Position numbers and translations under genes: made by a program
Notes under the pieces: generated by a model
Seen by the model: only the letters and a program-made list of their open reading frames with translations
What the model was told of the DNA's origin: nothing
The model's database searches: none
NCBI GenBank assembly: GCA_023333565.1
Contig: JAJKFH010002994.1
Location: 2,023,416-2,087,415, forward strand
Length of the DNA stretch: 64,000 nt
From: Puffinus mauretanicus
Lineage: Eukaryota > Chordata > Aves > Procellariiformes > Procellariidae
Direction: 5' to 3'
Shown: in pieces, positions 48,591 to 59,849 of the stretch
Layout of the letters: every line of letters starts with the position of its first letter
How positions within the stretch are numbered: position 1 is the stretch's first letter

Positions 48591-51500
48591 TAGAGAAGAG
48601 GTGAAGAGGATCATTTCACACCAGTATCAGCTCCTGTGCAGTGTCAGGAAAAACGACACCCCATCTGGCTTCAGCACCTCCAAAAGACTAGACACAGTAT
48701 TTTCACTTTAAAGCAGGACAATGTTTATAATATACTAACTGATGTAATCAGGACAATCCTGGAGTCCAGTTTTCCAAGACAGCCATTGTTCCAGGAGGGA
48801 GCAGAAAGATCTCTCTGGGTTTGGTTTCTTACCTGTATTGGTTTTGACTGTGGAATTTGTATTTGCTTGAGCGGCCCTTGTCCCACCAGCGGACATGGTC
48901 TGGATGACAACTGCCCCGAAGCGTCAGCGAGTCCCAGTAACCCCACAGGAGCCGCAAAGGGATTTGCTTGCGGTGTTCAACCCCAAAGCGCGTGCCCCGA
49001 GGCTGCAGGCTCCCCACGTGGTCCGTCCCTTCCCTTCCACCTGCCCCGGTGCCTTGAAGACCTGCACGAGCGAGTGAAACCTGCTGGGCTGACTCTTCAC
49101 GCTGGCAGGCGTAGGCTGGGGAAGACGGGGCGTGGGGACGCGTTTCCCTCCTCGCTTTGTAGGAGACATCGCTGTTCTAGAGCACGGAGGCTGCACTTAG
49201 TACTTGTATCGTAGCATGTCGTGGGAAATAATGCGATTTCAGAGGGGTGTTTATTTCGTTTCTCGCTTGCTGCTGTTTGGGGAAGGAGCTGCGGCGGCTC
49301 TGAGCTTGGGGCCAGGCACAGCTGGCTCAGGTGTGGTTGGCCTTTCTTCCTGCAGAGAGATGGCCGAGCAGGCCTGCCGGTGCCCTGGCCCCCTCACTCC
49401 TGTGTGTTTTATTGGGTCTTTTTTGAGCACAGGACTCCACAGATGGCTGGATCCCACCGCCGCCGGCCTGAGAGCTCCATGCTGGCTGCAGTCGGTGTGG
49501 GACAGATGCCGTGAGGAGATGGTTCCCTCCTTGTCTGTTTAATTTAACAGCTAATTGGGGATTGCCTGGCCATTCTCCAGGGCTCTCCTTGTATGATGCC
49601 CATCCCCTACTACCAGGAATGCAGGAGGCTAAGGTGCTGCTGTGAGCATTCATGCATGGCTGGCTGAATTTGATGGGAACTCTGTGCATGACCCGAGTAC
49701 GAGCGTTTGGAGCAGAAGGAATCCAAGACTGGAGCCCACACAGCTCTCATGTCCGTACGCAGCAGTGCAGGCCCAGGCAAGGGTCTTGTTCCTTCTTCTG
49801 AAGGCTTTACTCTTCTCTTTAAGTTTGCACCACAGCTCCCAAGGGATGTTAGTGTGGAGGAAGGGGACAATATGCTCTTAAAGGTGTGAAAGAGTCCAGT
49901 TCAGATTCACTGTTCGGTACCACAGGGAAGAGTCACAGCAATATTTTACCAGGCTTCCCCTAGTTCGTGCCCGACTCCTCCAGTCTTCAGAAGCTCTTGT
50001 GTTGTGATGGGGCACCTGTGAAAGAGGACAAGACAGAAGAGACCACTGAGAGAGGAGATCTGAGCCAGACCACAGGCAGATGAACATCACGGCATGTCAG
50101 CTTCATTGCTTTTTGCCCTGATTTTCTATAAAAATGTGTTACTTTTTCTTAGTGGGTTGCCAGACTCTTACTTCCTTGAAGGATGGGCAGCCAGAAGCAA
50201 CCTGGGAAAGACTTGGGCTTCATGGCTCCAGTTCTGCCATGAGGAGGACGTTGCTGAGTCTGGGCTACGATACAATACTGGACCCTGCTCACTTGATGCA
50301 GGACTGGTGATTTCGCCCCATTCAAAGGGAGGATGAGAGAGGAAGGTGACTTCAGGGGAGTAAAGCAGGTCAGAAAACACAGCTTAAATCTGGCACGTGG
50401 CAGGGAGAGGCAGAGCTTGGGATCCAATTGGCTGGAAATAATTCAAGTGGGATCCCATCCTGCCTTGTAGAAGTGTTTCGTCAGCTCCTGGTAATCACCG
50501 GGAAGATTGCCGCGTTTCTGCCTAGCTCTGGGACTTTCCCAAGGCATCATAGGGGTGGTCTTCAAAATCCTCCTGGTCGGTGTATTCATCTCCTAACCAT
50601 TTTAGGAAAATCCCAGAGGGAGTGCTCGTTATTACAGCCTGCATCAGTGAATACCTCGCTGGGAGCTGCTGGTTTTAGGAATTTAGGGCTGGCGTTTCCC
50701 AAAGTGCTCCTGTTGGCTGGATGGTCTCTGAAGTCACTGCTGCAGCTCCCGCTGCCTTGAGCGGAGCTAACACGGAGTGCTTCTTGCAGTGCCGCCTGCC
50801 TCCGAGCCCAGCGCTCCCCAGGCACCTGCAGGTGGGAGAGTCCATTCTGGTTCGTAGCTTATTTGCCCTGATCGGTCTTCTAGTGACTTGTGACCCAGCT
50901 GCTTTCATCCACAGAGGAAGGGCACCTGCATTTTCCACCTTTCTTGATGAACCTCTGGCTCTGCACGGGGCAAGATCCCCCAGGAATGGTTATGGGGACC
51001 ATGTATTTGACTCTGTTAAACAGCTCCAAAGTTGTCGGGGTGGCAGTGGTTCAGGCTGGACCATCCCCTGTGAGTGGCTCAGACCTGTGGCTCTTCCCGG
51101 TCAGCTTGAGTGGGAATGCAGAACAGCAGCAGATGGGTCCGAGCAGGTTTAAAGTTGGTGCTGATGGTCTTCTCTGGCTGTAAACAGCTGCGCTGGTCCC
51201 TAAGGATCAGCCCGGAGCCGACAGCACTACTTGGCTTTCTGTGGAGGTTGTGTGGTCTGTGTGTTGCAGGGCTGTACCGGAACAGGCAGCGGGGCGAAGC
51301 CAGGTCCCCTGTGTCCCCACCACCCTTGGGGTGCAGGTCCGTGGGAGCTGCTCCCCAGACAGGACTGACGACAGTGTCAAGAGGGCATCTTATCACAGGC
51401 GTCATCTGGGTATCAGCTCCAGGAGGGGGTTTGGACAGCAGCCGTGTCTTCCCTCTCCAAAACTGGCATAGGCTTCCCGAGGGCACCTGCCCCTGGCTGC

Positions 51501-52446
51501 CCCTCTGAGGTTGTAAGGGACCAAACTAGGGACAAACTTGGAAAGGACAAGGAGGAAATTCCCCAGCCCCTCTATTTATTTGTAAGTTTAATTGCTATTT
51601 TTGCCTATGTGGTGGTGTATAAAGTACTTCACAATATTTGGTCTTACTGGCTTGGTTCTTTGGGAGAGATTTTCAAGGGCACTGGAGCAGTGATGCTGCT
51701 GTTGTCGGTCAGGGACTGGTTCCTGTTTGTGCCTTCACTCCCTCTTTGGCTTCAGCCTTGCTCTTATCTTGATCCCCGAGAGCTGGTACGGGGGGCTGCG
51801 TTCTCCCCAGCCCCTCCCCTGGCTCGTGCGTGCCACGCTGGTTTTGGGTCTGGAGCCGGGTCCGGAGCATGCCTCGGAGCACCGCTGCAGGGTGGGGAGC
51901 AGGAGGTGGCCACGCACATGCTCAGCATCCTGCTGAAGCCCTCAGCACCAGGGGAAGGACCAGCACCCTGGTTGTGAGACCATCCCTCGCGTTACCCCAA
52001 CGGTTAGTGATGCTTTTCTGCTGAAGGCTGAGACGTTGCCTGGCGAAAAAAGTCTTTGATAATGGAGACTGTTCCATGTTTAGTGGTTTCTTCTCTAACC
52101 CTCTAGACCAAAGGGAAAATAATCTGTCTTGGTTGGTGATTTCAGCTTTATCCCTCCTACAGCTTCCAGAGAGCTGGAGCAAGGGGCAGCACCGTACCGG
52201 TGCCGTTCTGAACGCCGGGTGCCAAGTTGCCAGCCAAGGCTTTACAGCTCTTGCCTACCCCCAGCCACCAGCGGTTCCTCTGGCTTGCAGTAGAGATGCA
52301 TGAGGGTTTCATTAAAACACAACGATGCAAACGACACTTAACAAAAATCCCAGTACTCCGTTGTTCGGCAGCTTTAGCAGCTCAACACTATCTTGTAGGG
52401 AGTTATTAATACACTAAGATCCTATAGGCCTCATGTAAGTTACCAG

Positions 52447-52452
52447 AATAAA
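52447..52452 (+). terminator. CLIP2: Possible proximal poly(A) signal AATAAA
   Basis: A canonical AATAAA within the CLIP2 3' UTR, about 300 bases before the preferred end. It may be used as an alternative site; the downstream GU-rich element is not obvious. Confidence 0.4.
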
Positions 52453-52743
52453 GATGATGCTAGATGTATAAATGGATGATAACCTTTTACCCGTACAGTA
52501 TGTATTACAATTTTGTAGCTTAGTCATTTTTTGGCTATCAGATTTTGTTAGTATGATATAAAAAAAAAAGACAAAAAAAAAGGTTTGACTGCTAATGTCT
52601 ATTTTGTTATTTGATTCATTTTATTTCTTCTTCTTCTGTACAAAAGCTGTACAAATCTCAGTCTGTGTAACTACTACAGATATGTATTCATGTACCATCC
52701 ACCCCTGTCCTGGCTTGCTAGTGTGGTGAGCTCGTTACTAAAC

Positions 52744-52749
52744 AATAAA
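52744..52749 (+). terminator. CLIP2: Preferred poly(A) signal AATAAA of CLIP2
   Basis: AATAAA is followed about 35-60 nt downstream by the GT-rich stretch gggggtgtgttaagggtgtt. AT-rich UTR sequence changes to GC-rich DNA just after it. These are standard marks of a vertebrate 3' end. Confidence 0.75.
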
Positions 52750-53224
52750 ATCTGTGGCTGAAGTCGGGCACCCCGGGGCCGCTGGGGGTGTGTTAAGGGT
52801 GTTTTGCAGCGCACGAGCCGTGTTGAGATGGAAATGGCTGGGGGGGAAGGGGGGCTTTCCCTTTGCAGCTCAAATGCGGGGCTTTGACAAGTCCCTCTTG
52901 CCCTGAGCCTAAGCGGGGACCTGGAGCCATCGGTGTTCGGGCTCTGCCGAGAGCAGGGTTTGCAAACAGCCGAGAGGCTGCAGACCTGGGGATGAGACGC
53001 CCCGGGAGCCGGCACGCGGCGTTTGCTCTTCTGCAGCCTGTGCGGGAGGTGAGGGCAACCGGCTCCCTCCCTGGGTGACTCCTGGCCCGCTGCTTCTGGT
53101 ATCTCCTGAGCCACAGGGTGATGCTGCTATTTATTAATCCATGATTATTTTCCCTCTCCCTCCAGTCCCAGGGCATCCACAACACCCCGAGGCGAGGAGT
53201 GGCAGAGTGTGCCGTGCTAGACCC

Positions 53225-53239
53225 CACACACACACACAC
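53225..53239. repeat. Short (CA)n microsatellite
   Basis: About seven CA repeats in GC-rich intergenic DNA. Confidence 0.8.
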
Positions 53240-53560
53240 CTCCAGACTGGCACCCACTCGTTTGAGCGGTGCCACCTTGATTTTGCAGGGGCAGAGACGG
53301 CGGTTGGGTCATCCTCATCCCTTCCAGCTCACTCACTGCAGACCTTTAGAGCACGGGGGAATGGAGATTGCTGTGGATCGGTCCCGGGGGGGGAGCTGCG
53401 GTTGCTGCCGGGGTCGGTGCAGGTCCGGGTAAGCCACGCTGCTCCCCAGCCCAGCCTCCTGCCCCTCTTCCCCCGTGTTCCCACCACGCACCCATATGGA
53501 TGCTCTGAGCAGCGTGGGGTTACGCTGTCCCCCCATGGGGCAGGACCGGGGGAATTTACT

Positions 53561-53701
53561 CCAGGGCTTGGTGCTTTTTTTCATGGTACAACATCTCTTA
53601 GTTGGGAATTTCCTTGACTGCCCATGGCCTGTGCCCCGGCTCAGCAGCACCCCACAGAGCAATAAAGCATCCATCTCTCCTCCTGCCGTGTTTTCCTGTC
53701 T
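53561..53701 (+). repeat. Copy B of the two-copy dispersed repeat, with AATAAA
   Basis: It aligns over about 140 bp with 43756-43896 in a CLIP2 intron, on the same strand. It contains AATAAA at 53661-53666 followed by a pyrimidine-rich stretch and gtgttttcc, which resembles a 3'-end or LTR polyadenylation region. The family is not identified. Confidence 0.6.
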
Positions 53702-54779
53702 TAAGATACAGGAAAAAACTGGGATGCTTTTTTCCTTGCTTCCTGGCTTCTTCTTTTCCTGGACTTAAAACAAACTTCTCCATTACCAGGATTACCTGAA
53801 AGTTTTAAACTCTTCTGGACTAGCTGGTGAGGTTTGCAGGTGATGGGTTGATTCCAGAGTGAGGCCCCAAGAAAATTAGAGGTGCCTGACAATAACACCA
53901 TGAAAACTGGCCATGCGGACTTATTCCAGAGCTGTAACATGGTCTGTACAGGGTGGTGCGTGATATCCTGCTATTTTATTTTTTCAAGGTGTGTAAGAGT
54001 TGCTGTCAAACCCAAATAACTTGAGACTTTCTGTTTCTTCACCAGCTCCCTGGCCCTGCGCATGGCAGGGTCTCGGGATCTCCTAAAATAGCTGGGCAAG
54101 AACGGCGGGTCCCTGGGTCACCGCGTTGCTGGTTTCCAGAGCGGGTGCCGATGGCATCCGCTGCTGCCGCGTGCTTCGCTGTCCTCCAGCGGCTGAAAGG
54201 AGAATAATTTATTTGAATTTTGCTTGGGAGAAATCTCCGGACACAGGAAGGTCCGTCCGGGCTCAGCCCAGCATGGGTGCTGGGGCAGGGAGCTGATCAA
54301 GTTGTGATTTTCCCTGCCCTTTGCTTTCCAAGGCTGCTGCTGCTCGCTCCCATCAGGTCCTAAGAGGGGTCCCATCCTCTCCCAGCCGGGCAGTGGCTCC
54401 CGCGTGTGATCCCGCTGTCACGGCTCAGCCCTGGCCCCCAATAGCTGCTTCAAGGTTTGCGACCCCCCTGCACCCTCGGTCCCCTCTTTGCCAGCGAGGG
54501 GGAGGACCGCTCCGGCGGCTGCTGTCGAGCCGTCCCCACGCTGGCTGCGATCTCCAAGCAAGTCCCCTTTTGCAGCCAACGCTCCTGGAGGTGGATGTAC
54601 CTGGGAAAAGGCAGGTTTTGGGGACAGGAGGCTTTATCCAGTGCAGCTGGCAGAAAACAGCGAGTTTTCCATCAAGCCAGCCCTTCCCTGGGCTCTGGGC
54701 AGGGGCCGGGCTGCCCGGGGCAGGGGGCGAAGGCCAGGAGCACCGTGTCCCTGCTCAGGGCAGGTGACTCCAGCTCCAT

Positions 54780-55020
54780 CTTTTATATCGTCCCACTATA
54801 TAATTCATTAACGTGCATATTTACAATCAAGTGCCCAAGCCCCGCTATCTCATAGAGATAACACTGTAGCTCATGGCTTTGTTTGCAGACATCACATTTC
54901 GGTGCCGTTAATCATACGGTGAGGATTAATAAAACATGAAGTTTAAAGATGCCTAAATCCAGTGGGGGAGCTGGTAATCTCTGCCAACAATAATATTTGC
55001 ACTTTATTTTCATCCTAGCA
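54780..55020. promoter_or_regulatory. Candidate conserved non-coding element, AT-rich block 1
   Basis: An AT-rich block in GC-rich flanks, with homeodomain-like TAAT cores (attaacg, gttaatc, gattaat) and a GATA-like gagataac. It has no open frame. Conservation is inferred from texture only. Confidence 0.4.
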
Positions 55021-55649
55021 CCCAGCCAAGGAGCGGAGCCTGGGCCAGGGAGCGGTGCCGCTGCATGAAAATGATGGGGTGAGGATGGGACGGGGATCCC
55101 GACCTGCTCCTTGGGCATCCTGGGGGGCTCAGAAGAGGCGATGGGTGGGACGTCCTTCTTCATCCGTGTTGGGGACCTCATCCCCCAGGACGCTGTGCTC
55201 ATGCCCACACCTGGACAGGGGCTTCAGGGATGGGATTAATCCAGGGCTGAGGTAGGGATGAGACGTGAAGTGGCCTCTCTACATGGGGGACACGTCAGGG
55301 GGACATCTCTGTGTGGATGTGGCCACCCTGCTCTAACCGCACGTCCTGCGGCCACCCGTGGTCCGTGCTCCCCCGGGACCTGCCACCCAAGGGCATGTCC
55401 CTTTGGGATGTCCCCTCAGGAGAGGAGGGGGGATGTACCAGGTCTCTTCTTGGTGCTGGGAGACCTCTGGGCCACCAAAAGTGCCATTCTGCTTTTGCAG
55501 GGGCTGCCCCTGTCCCCTCCCCGCTGCAGCCCCAACGCCAGCGAGCCCGGCAGCCCCGGTGCCGAAATTGGGGCCGGGAACGTGCTGCTTCCCTGGCAAG
55601 GGTGTTTCCTCCCCATCTCTTTGCTGCCTAACAAGCATCCTTGTCAAAA
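55021..55649. other. GC-rich intergenic spacer
   Basis: Between two AT-rich blocks. It holds one palindromic GGATTAATCC at 55233-55242. Open frames up to 132 codons in several overlapping frames reflect composition; none resembles a protein I know. Confidence 0.6.
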
Positions 55650-56050
55650 TAGCTAATTTCCTTCTAGAACAAAAAGTCACCTGAATACATTTGGAAGCTG
55701 TATTGCACTATCAGGGTAATCAGAATTTAATTTGATGCAGTCAAGGCTCTAAAAAGATGTTATCAAGGGGAACATCAAAGCTGGATTCCTGCGCTTGGAA
55801 ATGCAACTGGAATGCTTAGTCCAGATTTCTCATTTTATCAGAGACTTTCAAAATATCAGTCTAAATAACAAAAAATGAATATTGAGAGTATTTGCAAATT
55901 AATGTCTTTTGTAGCTGAACAAAGGCCACTGTCTAACCTACTTCTTTTGCATGTCTGGGACAGTCTCTTATTAAATCCTAATTATACAATTTTGTTGTGT
56001 CTAATCATTTCTGCACTTGCAGGAATTAAAACTGAAGCTCGTTTCCCCGT
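55650..56050. promoter_or_regulatory. Candidate conserved non-coding element, AT-rich block 2
   Basis: About 400 bp of AT-rich, CpG-poor, non-repetitive sequence with several TAAT and AATTA cores (agaatttaatttgatg, gcaaattaatgtc, cctaattataca), flanked by GC-rich DNA. The texture is that of a vertebrate enhancer-type conserved element. Confidence 0.42.
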
Positions 56051-56759
56051 TTGTTGTAACCACGCTGCTCTTCAGGGTCCTGATCCTGCAACGTGAGGCT
56101 ACTCCCACTCAGGACGGGGGGACCCCGGGGGTGCAGAGGGGGGGAAGGTGGGATGGGAACCTCGGCTTGTGCTTCCTCTCCTGCGTCTGTGTTATAGCCT
56201 CCGGGCTTTGCATCCTTCCCCGCTCTCGGGATAGCCGAGGAAAAGCTCCAGCTCTTCCTAGCGAATGTGCTTGTGCGACAATTGCCGTTTTTATTTTTAA
56301 AGTACGATTTCCAAAAGAAGAAAGGTGTCTCTCGGCCTTTTGGGTGCTAAGGAGATTGAAAATGTGACCAAAATACACCCTGGAGATGGGGTGCTCCTTT
56401 TTGGGGAGGTTTTGTTGGCCCTGGGGGGACACGGCTGCGTTATAGCAGCGGCGGATGCTGGGGCAGGGGACGGCGGAGCAGTGGCCTTGCCCGTATTCGC
56501 TGCAAACGCCACTATTTCTGTGCCAAGCTCAGGCTCTTTTGCCGCCCGGCACGTGCCGAGCTGGCCGGGGCGGTGGGAGATGGCGCGGCAGCCCCTGCCC
56601 AGCGCCGCGGCCATCGCCCCCCTCTCTTCCCTTAGCTCCCCCTTCTGCAGAGCCCCAGCCCCAGCGCCCTCATCCCCCCACCCAGGGGACACGGGGGACA
56701 GGCCCGTCCCTGGCTTTAGCCCTCGGAAACGTCGCGGGGGAGCTTTGGGGGAAAGGAGG
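56051..56759. other. GC- and CpG-rich spacer
   Basis: CpG density rises strongly from about 56440 (gcagcggcgg, gccgcccggc, agcgccgcgg). It holds no recognised exon. Confidence 0.55.
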
Positions 56760-56935
56760 TTCAGTCAACTTCGTTAGGGGAAATAGCACGGATCTTGTGT
56801 TCAAACCTTTGAAGTGTTAATTAAAAAGAATTATGCAAAGGAGCGAGGATTTGAAACATTCATTTGAATCTCAATAAGGCATCTGTATTAAAAATAGCAG
56901 CGGGATCAACAAAAGATACAGCAGTTTTGGAGCGA
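56760..56935. promoter_or_regulatory. Candidate conserved non-coding element, AT-rich block 3
   Basis: Contains a TCF/LEF-like CTTTGAA (56807-56813), ttaattaaaaag, and an octamer-like ATGCAAA (56833-56839) within 35 bp, then a string of short AT motifs. It is flanked by CpG-rich DNA. Function is inferred. Confidence 0.4.
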
Positions 56936-58261
56936 AATGGTCCCCGTATCCCCGCCGCTGTCGGGCAGCGGGTTTCTGCCAGCTCCCTGCCCCGAACGGG
57001 CGCCGCGGAGCCTGGCACAGCGCGAGCTTGGGAAAACGCTTCTTCCCTAATATTTAAAGATCTTGAAAGCATCTCATTTAGAAAAAAAAAGACCCAGCGG
57101 GGGTCTTAGCTGTAGTGCATAGGGAGGGAGAGCGGGGTGCACGGGCTGGTGAGGTGGGTGCAGGGCTGGGACCACCCGCTGCGGGGCACAAGGCACCCCA
57201 CGCAGAACGCAGCCCCCCGGACCCCAAACCACCCCCCAAGCCCCGGCACGGCCCCTTCCAGGGGAAACCGGGGGGATGCGCCTCTCCGGCATGGCCCTTC
57301 ATTAAAACCCCCGGCATGTCCCGGCCTTCGCTCATTCCAATAAAAAGCATCCAGGGTATTAATTACCAGATCAGCGGATAATGTCGTTAAGTTTACTTTT
57401 CCACTGCGTGGACCCAGCGGGAATGTCAATGCCTCCTGCCCTTGGCGTTGGCGCTGCAAGGGCGCAGGCGGGTGGGTGCCCCGACCGGCGCTGGGTGGGG
57501 GCACCGGCAGCGAGACCCCCACGCCTGCAGAGAACCAATGCTCTCGGCTCAATCCCGGCGTGGGAGCCGTTGGGCTGCGAGGGCGTGGGTCCTCCGGTGG
57601 GGATGGTTTTGCTGGGCAGCGAGGTGGGGGATTGCGATCGGGGGGCCGAAAGCAGCCTGGGCAGGGGCCGGGGGGGGCGAGGAGCTTTGCTGGGGCCGCA
57701 GCCCCGCAGGGGCTGACGGGCAAAAGCTGGAGCCTCACCGCAAAATTATGCGGTGATTTCAAAGGCTGGGGCTGTAACCTTAGCTGTGGGTTTGATTAAA
57801 AAGATACGAATATCAGCCTGACCTTGGGCAGGGCTCGGGGCCGGAGCCCCCCCCGCAGCCCCTCGTCCCCCGCCGGCGGGAGGGGGTGATGCTCTCGGCC
57901 AAAACACGGCGCAGGGATAACCCCAGTGCCCGTCTTCCCGCACCAGGGAGTGGGATTTCCATGGATGGGTCCCGTTTGGATGCCTGAAGTCTGCAGAGGG
58001 GACCCCGGGACCAAGGGCTGGGCTGTCGGGACGCCCCCAGGGATGCTGCCGGTACCCGCGGCAGCCCTGCCGCCCGCGCGGGTGTGCGAAGGATTCCCCA
58101 TCCCTTGCACCCATGAGCCAAACCCAACCCCGGTGACAACGTCGGCTTAGGAAAGGGCCTTTCCTCCTGCCAGGGACGTGGAGCTGGGAAGGATCGGGGG
58201 GGCAGAAGATGGAAATCCCCCTGCTCTGCTCCCCAGGATGCTGTCCGGAGGCTCCAGTTCA
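56936..58261. other. CpG-rich intergenic DNA, no gene recognised
   Basis: Very GC-rich with many G runs and long open frames on both strands (up to 218 codons), which follow from stop-poor composition. There is no convincing splice-bounded exon. Confidence 0.6.
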
Positions 58262-58340
58262 GGAGCACCTCGCCATGTTCTCATTAGCATGGAAATAATT
58301 CAAGGGGCGCACGCAAGACGGCTGGAAAAGCATTTTATCT
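58262..58340. promoter_or_regulatory. Small candidate conserved element
   Basis: Contains tcattagcatggaaataatt (58281-58300), overlapping POU/homeodomain-like half sites, in the middle of CpG-rich DNA. Too short to be sure. Confidence 0.3.
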
Positions 58341-58930
58341 GTTGGGCCGGAGCAAACTCTCTTTGCGGCGCCGCGTTCGAAGGACGGCACCACGGGCGGC
58401 GGGCACCGCCGCGAGGTACGAGACACGCAGACAGGCAGAGGCAACCCGCGCTGTAAGGCACCGCTGTGCCCCGGCAGGCAGGGATGGGGGGGGGCGTGTT
58501 TTGATCTTTCTACAAATAGGTTTGGGACAGAGAGATATCAGCTCGGGTTTTGCAGGGAATCCTTGCCAGTTTTATCAACAGCGTATTCTTGCGAAAGAAT
58601 TACCGACGCTTTTGGCTGCCTCGGTGCGCAGCTCTCCCCGCAGTAGCTGTTTTCGGCGCAGGACAGATTCACTGCAAATACAGCCCAAAACCCAGCGGTT
58701 AATTTGCTGCGTGAGAAGTCTTGTTGCTCCAAGTGCCAGCGATGGCTTGAAAAGCTTTTCCCCCCCCCCCCCCCCCCCACCCCTCAAAGCTTCCCACCCA
58801 GAGCCGCAGCCCCCAGCGCTTTCTCCTCGAGGTTTTTCCTCGCCTGGTTTTCGCGTCTCCCGGCCCCGCTGCGGGCGACGCCAGCTCCCCGCGTCCGCAC
58901 CGCTGAGATGGGCCCGGCAGCAACGAGTTG
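58341..58930. other. CpG-island-like segment with a C19 run
   Basis: Dense CpG (gcggcgccgcgttcg, cgggcggcgggc) and a homopolymer of 19 C at 58760-58778. It may belong to the promoter region of the next gene; no start site can be placed. Confidence 0.45.
58760..58778. repeat. Poly-C run (19 C)
   Basis: An uninterrupted C run; the minus strand is a G19 run, which can form G-quadruplex structures. The true length is uncertain because sequencers miscount long G/C runs. Confidence 0.85.
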
Positions 58931-59400
58931 CGGGGCTTCCAGCAATGGCCCGTTCTTGATCTCTAATTTAAAAACCATTTTGTTTTGCCTCGGTCGTTTT
59001 TACCAGCAATTTGCTCTAGCGAAAGAACACAATACCCCTTTAGGAAAGAAGCAATAAACTCATTCTTTCAATTAAATTTCTCCTGACCTTACTAAAACTT
59101 TTTCCCCGTTCCCTCTTCTGAAGAAGCAGCTTTTCTTTTTTTTTATTTTTGTGATCTCCAATTCCATCGAGAGACAGAAGAAATCAGCATATCAGAGAAA
59201 ACAACGAGTCTTGTGATGCCCAGCAGTCACTAATTAACAAATTAAAAAAAAAAAAAAAAAAAAAAAGAAATCTTTCCGCAGATAGGATTGTTTTCTGGCG
59301 ATGTTGCCTTTTCTTTTGTCGGCGCCGTGACAAGGAACTTCTTTATTGCTGCAGATAGAGCAGATTAAACCATCCCTCTCACGCCTAGCTGGATGGGTTT
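58931..59400. promoter_or_regulatory. Candidate conserved non-coding element, AT-rich block 4
   Basis: AT-rich, CpG-poor sequence with TAATTA (59231-59236), cttactaaaac and aataaactcattc, interrupted by a 23-A run at 59244-59266. Flanks are GC-rich. Confidence 0.38.
59244..59266. repeat. Poly-A run (23 A)
   Basis: Uninterrupted A run following aacaaatt. No retroposon body was recognised upstream. Confidence 0.85.
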
Positions 59401-59849
59401 GTGCGGCTCGTTGTGTCGGCCCCCAAATAAAACGTCTTGCCCCCACTTTTATCCTCCTGTGGCGGGTCCCTTCGGAGACCTGCATGGACGGGGAAACTGC
59501 AAGAGTGTTTAAGCCATCGCATCCGTCCCCCGGCTGGACCAGGCGTCCTTATAATAAGCGTGAGCATCCCGAGAGGGTGGGGGCTCAGGGGGGCTGAGCC
59601 CACCTGTGCGGACTCACTTCCAGCAGAACATCTGGAGAACATCTGGGGTTCCTCCAGACGGCCCACCTCCCCACCCCCAGCAGCCCCTGGAGACCTCCCC
59701 TGCGGCTCAGCCCGTCCCTCCCGGCGCTGGGACGGTTCAGCCCGCAGCCTGCCCTCCTCCGCACCGTCTTCCCAGGCTCTTTCTCCAAATTTCAGGATCA
59801 TTTTGGCCTCTCCCAAGCACTCGCAGCCCTGCCTGGGGATGGCACCCAG
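59401..59849. other. GC-rich spacer
   Basis: Rising GC content, open frames on both strands caused by composition. Nothing recognised. Confidence 0.55.

Larger units (their letters stand above)
48591..52765 (+). other. CLIP2: CLIP2 3' UTR (about 4.2 kb)
   Basis: No splice site or recognisable ORF interrupts the stretch between the stop codon and a good poly(A) signal at 52744. The last 470 bases (from about 52.3 kb) and a segment near 51.57-51.67 kb are AT-rich and low in CpG, as conserved 3' UTR blocks often are. An A-rich run lies at 52560-52581. An open frame at 51444-51977 starts at GTG and is not considered real. The exact 3' end needs transcript data. Confidence 0.7.
52766..54779. other. 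Intergenic, GC-rich, no gene recognised
   Basis: This lies downstream of the CLIP2 poly(A) signal. It holds a short CA run near 53225-53239 and copy B of the dispersed repeat (53561-53701). Open frames reflect high GC. Confidence 0.7.

Noticed and set aside
51444..51977. 177-codon frame in the CLIP2 3' UTR with a hydrophobic stretch
   Set aside because: It starts at GTG, lies in an untranslated region and resembles no protein; the hydrophobic stretch comes from a T-rich UTR segment.
57106..57762. 218-codon minus-strand open frame and overlapping plus-strand frames
   Set aside because: The segment is very GC-rich and poor in stop codons; frames are open on both strands at once, with Pro/Gly/Ala/Arg-rich composition and no family resemblance.
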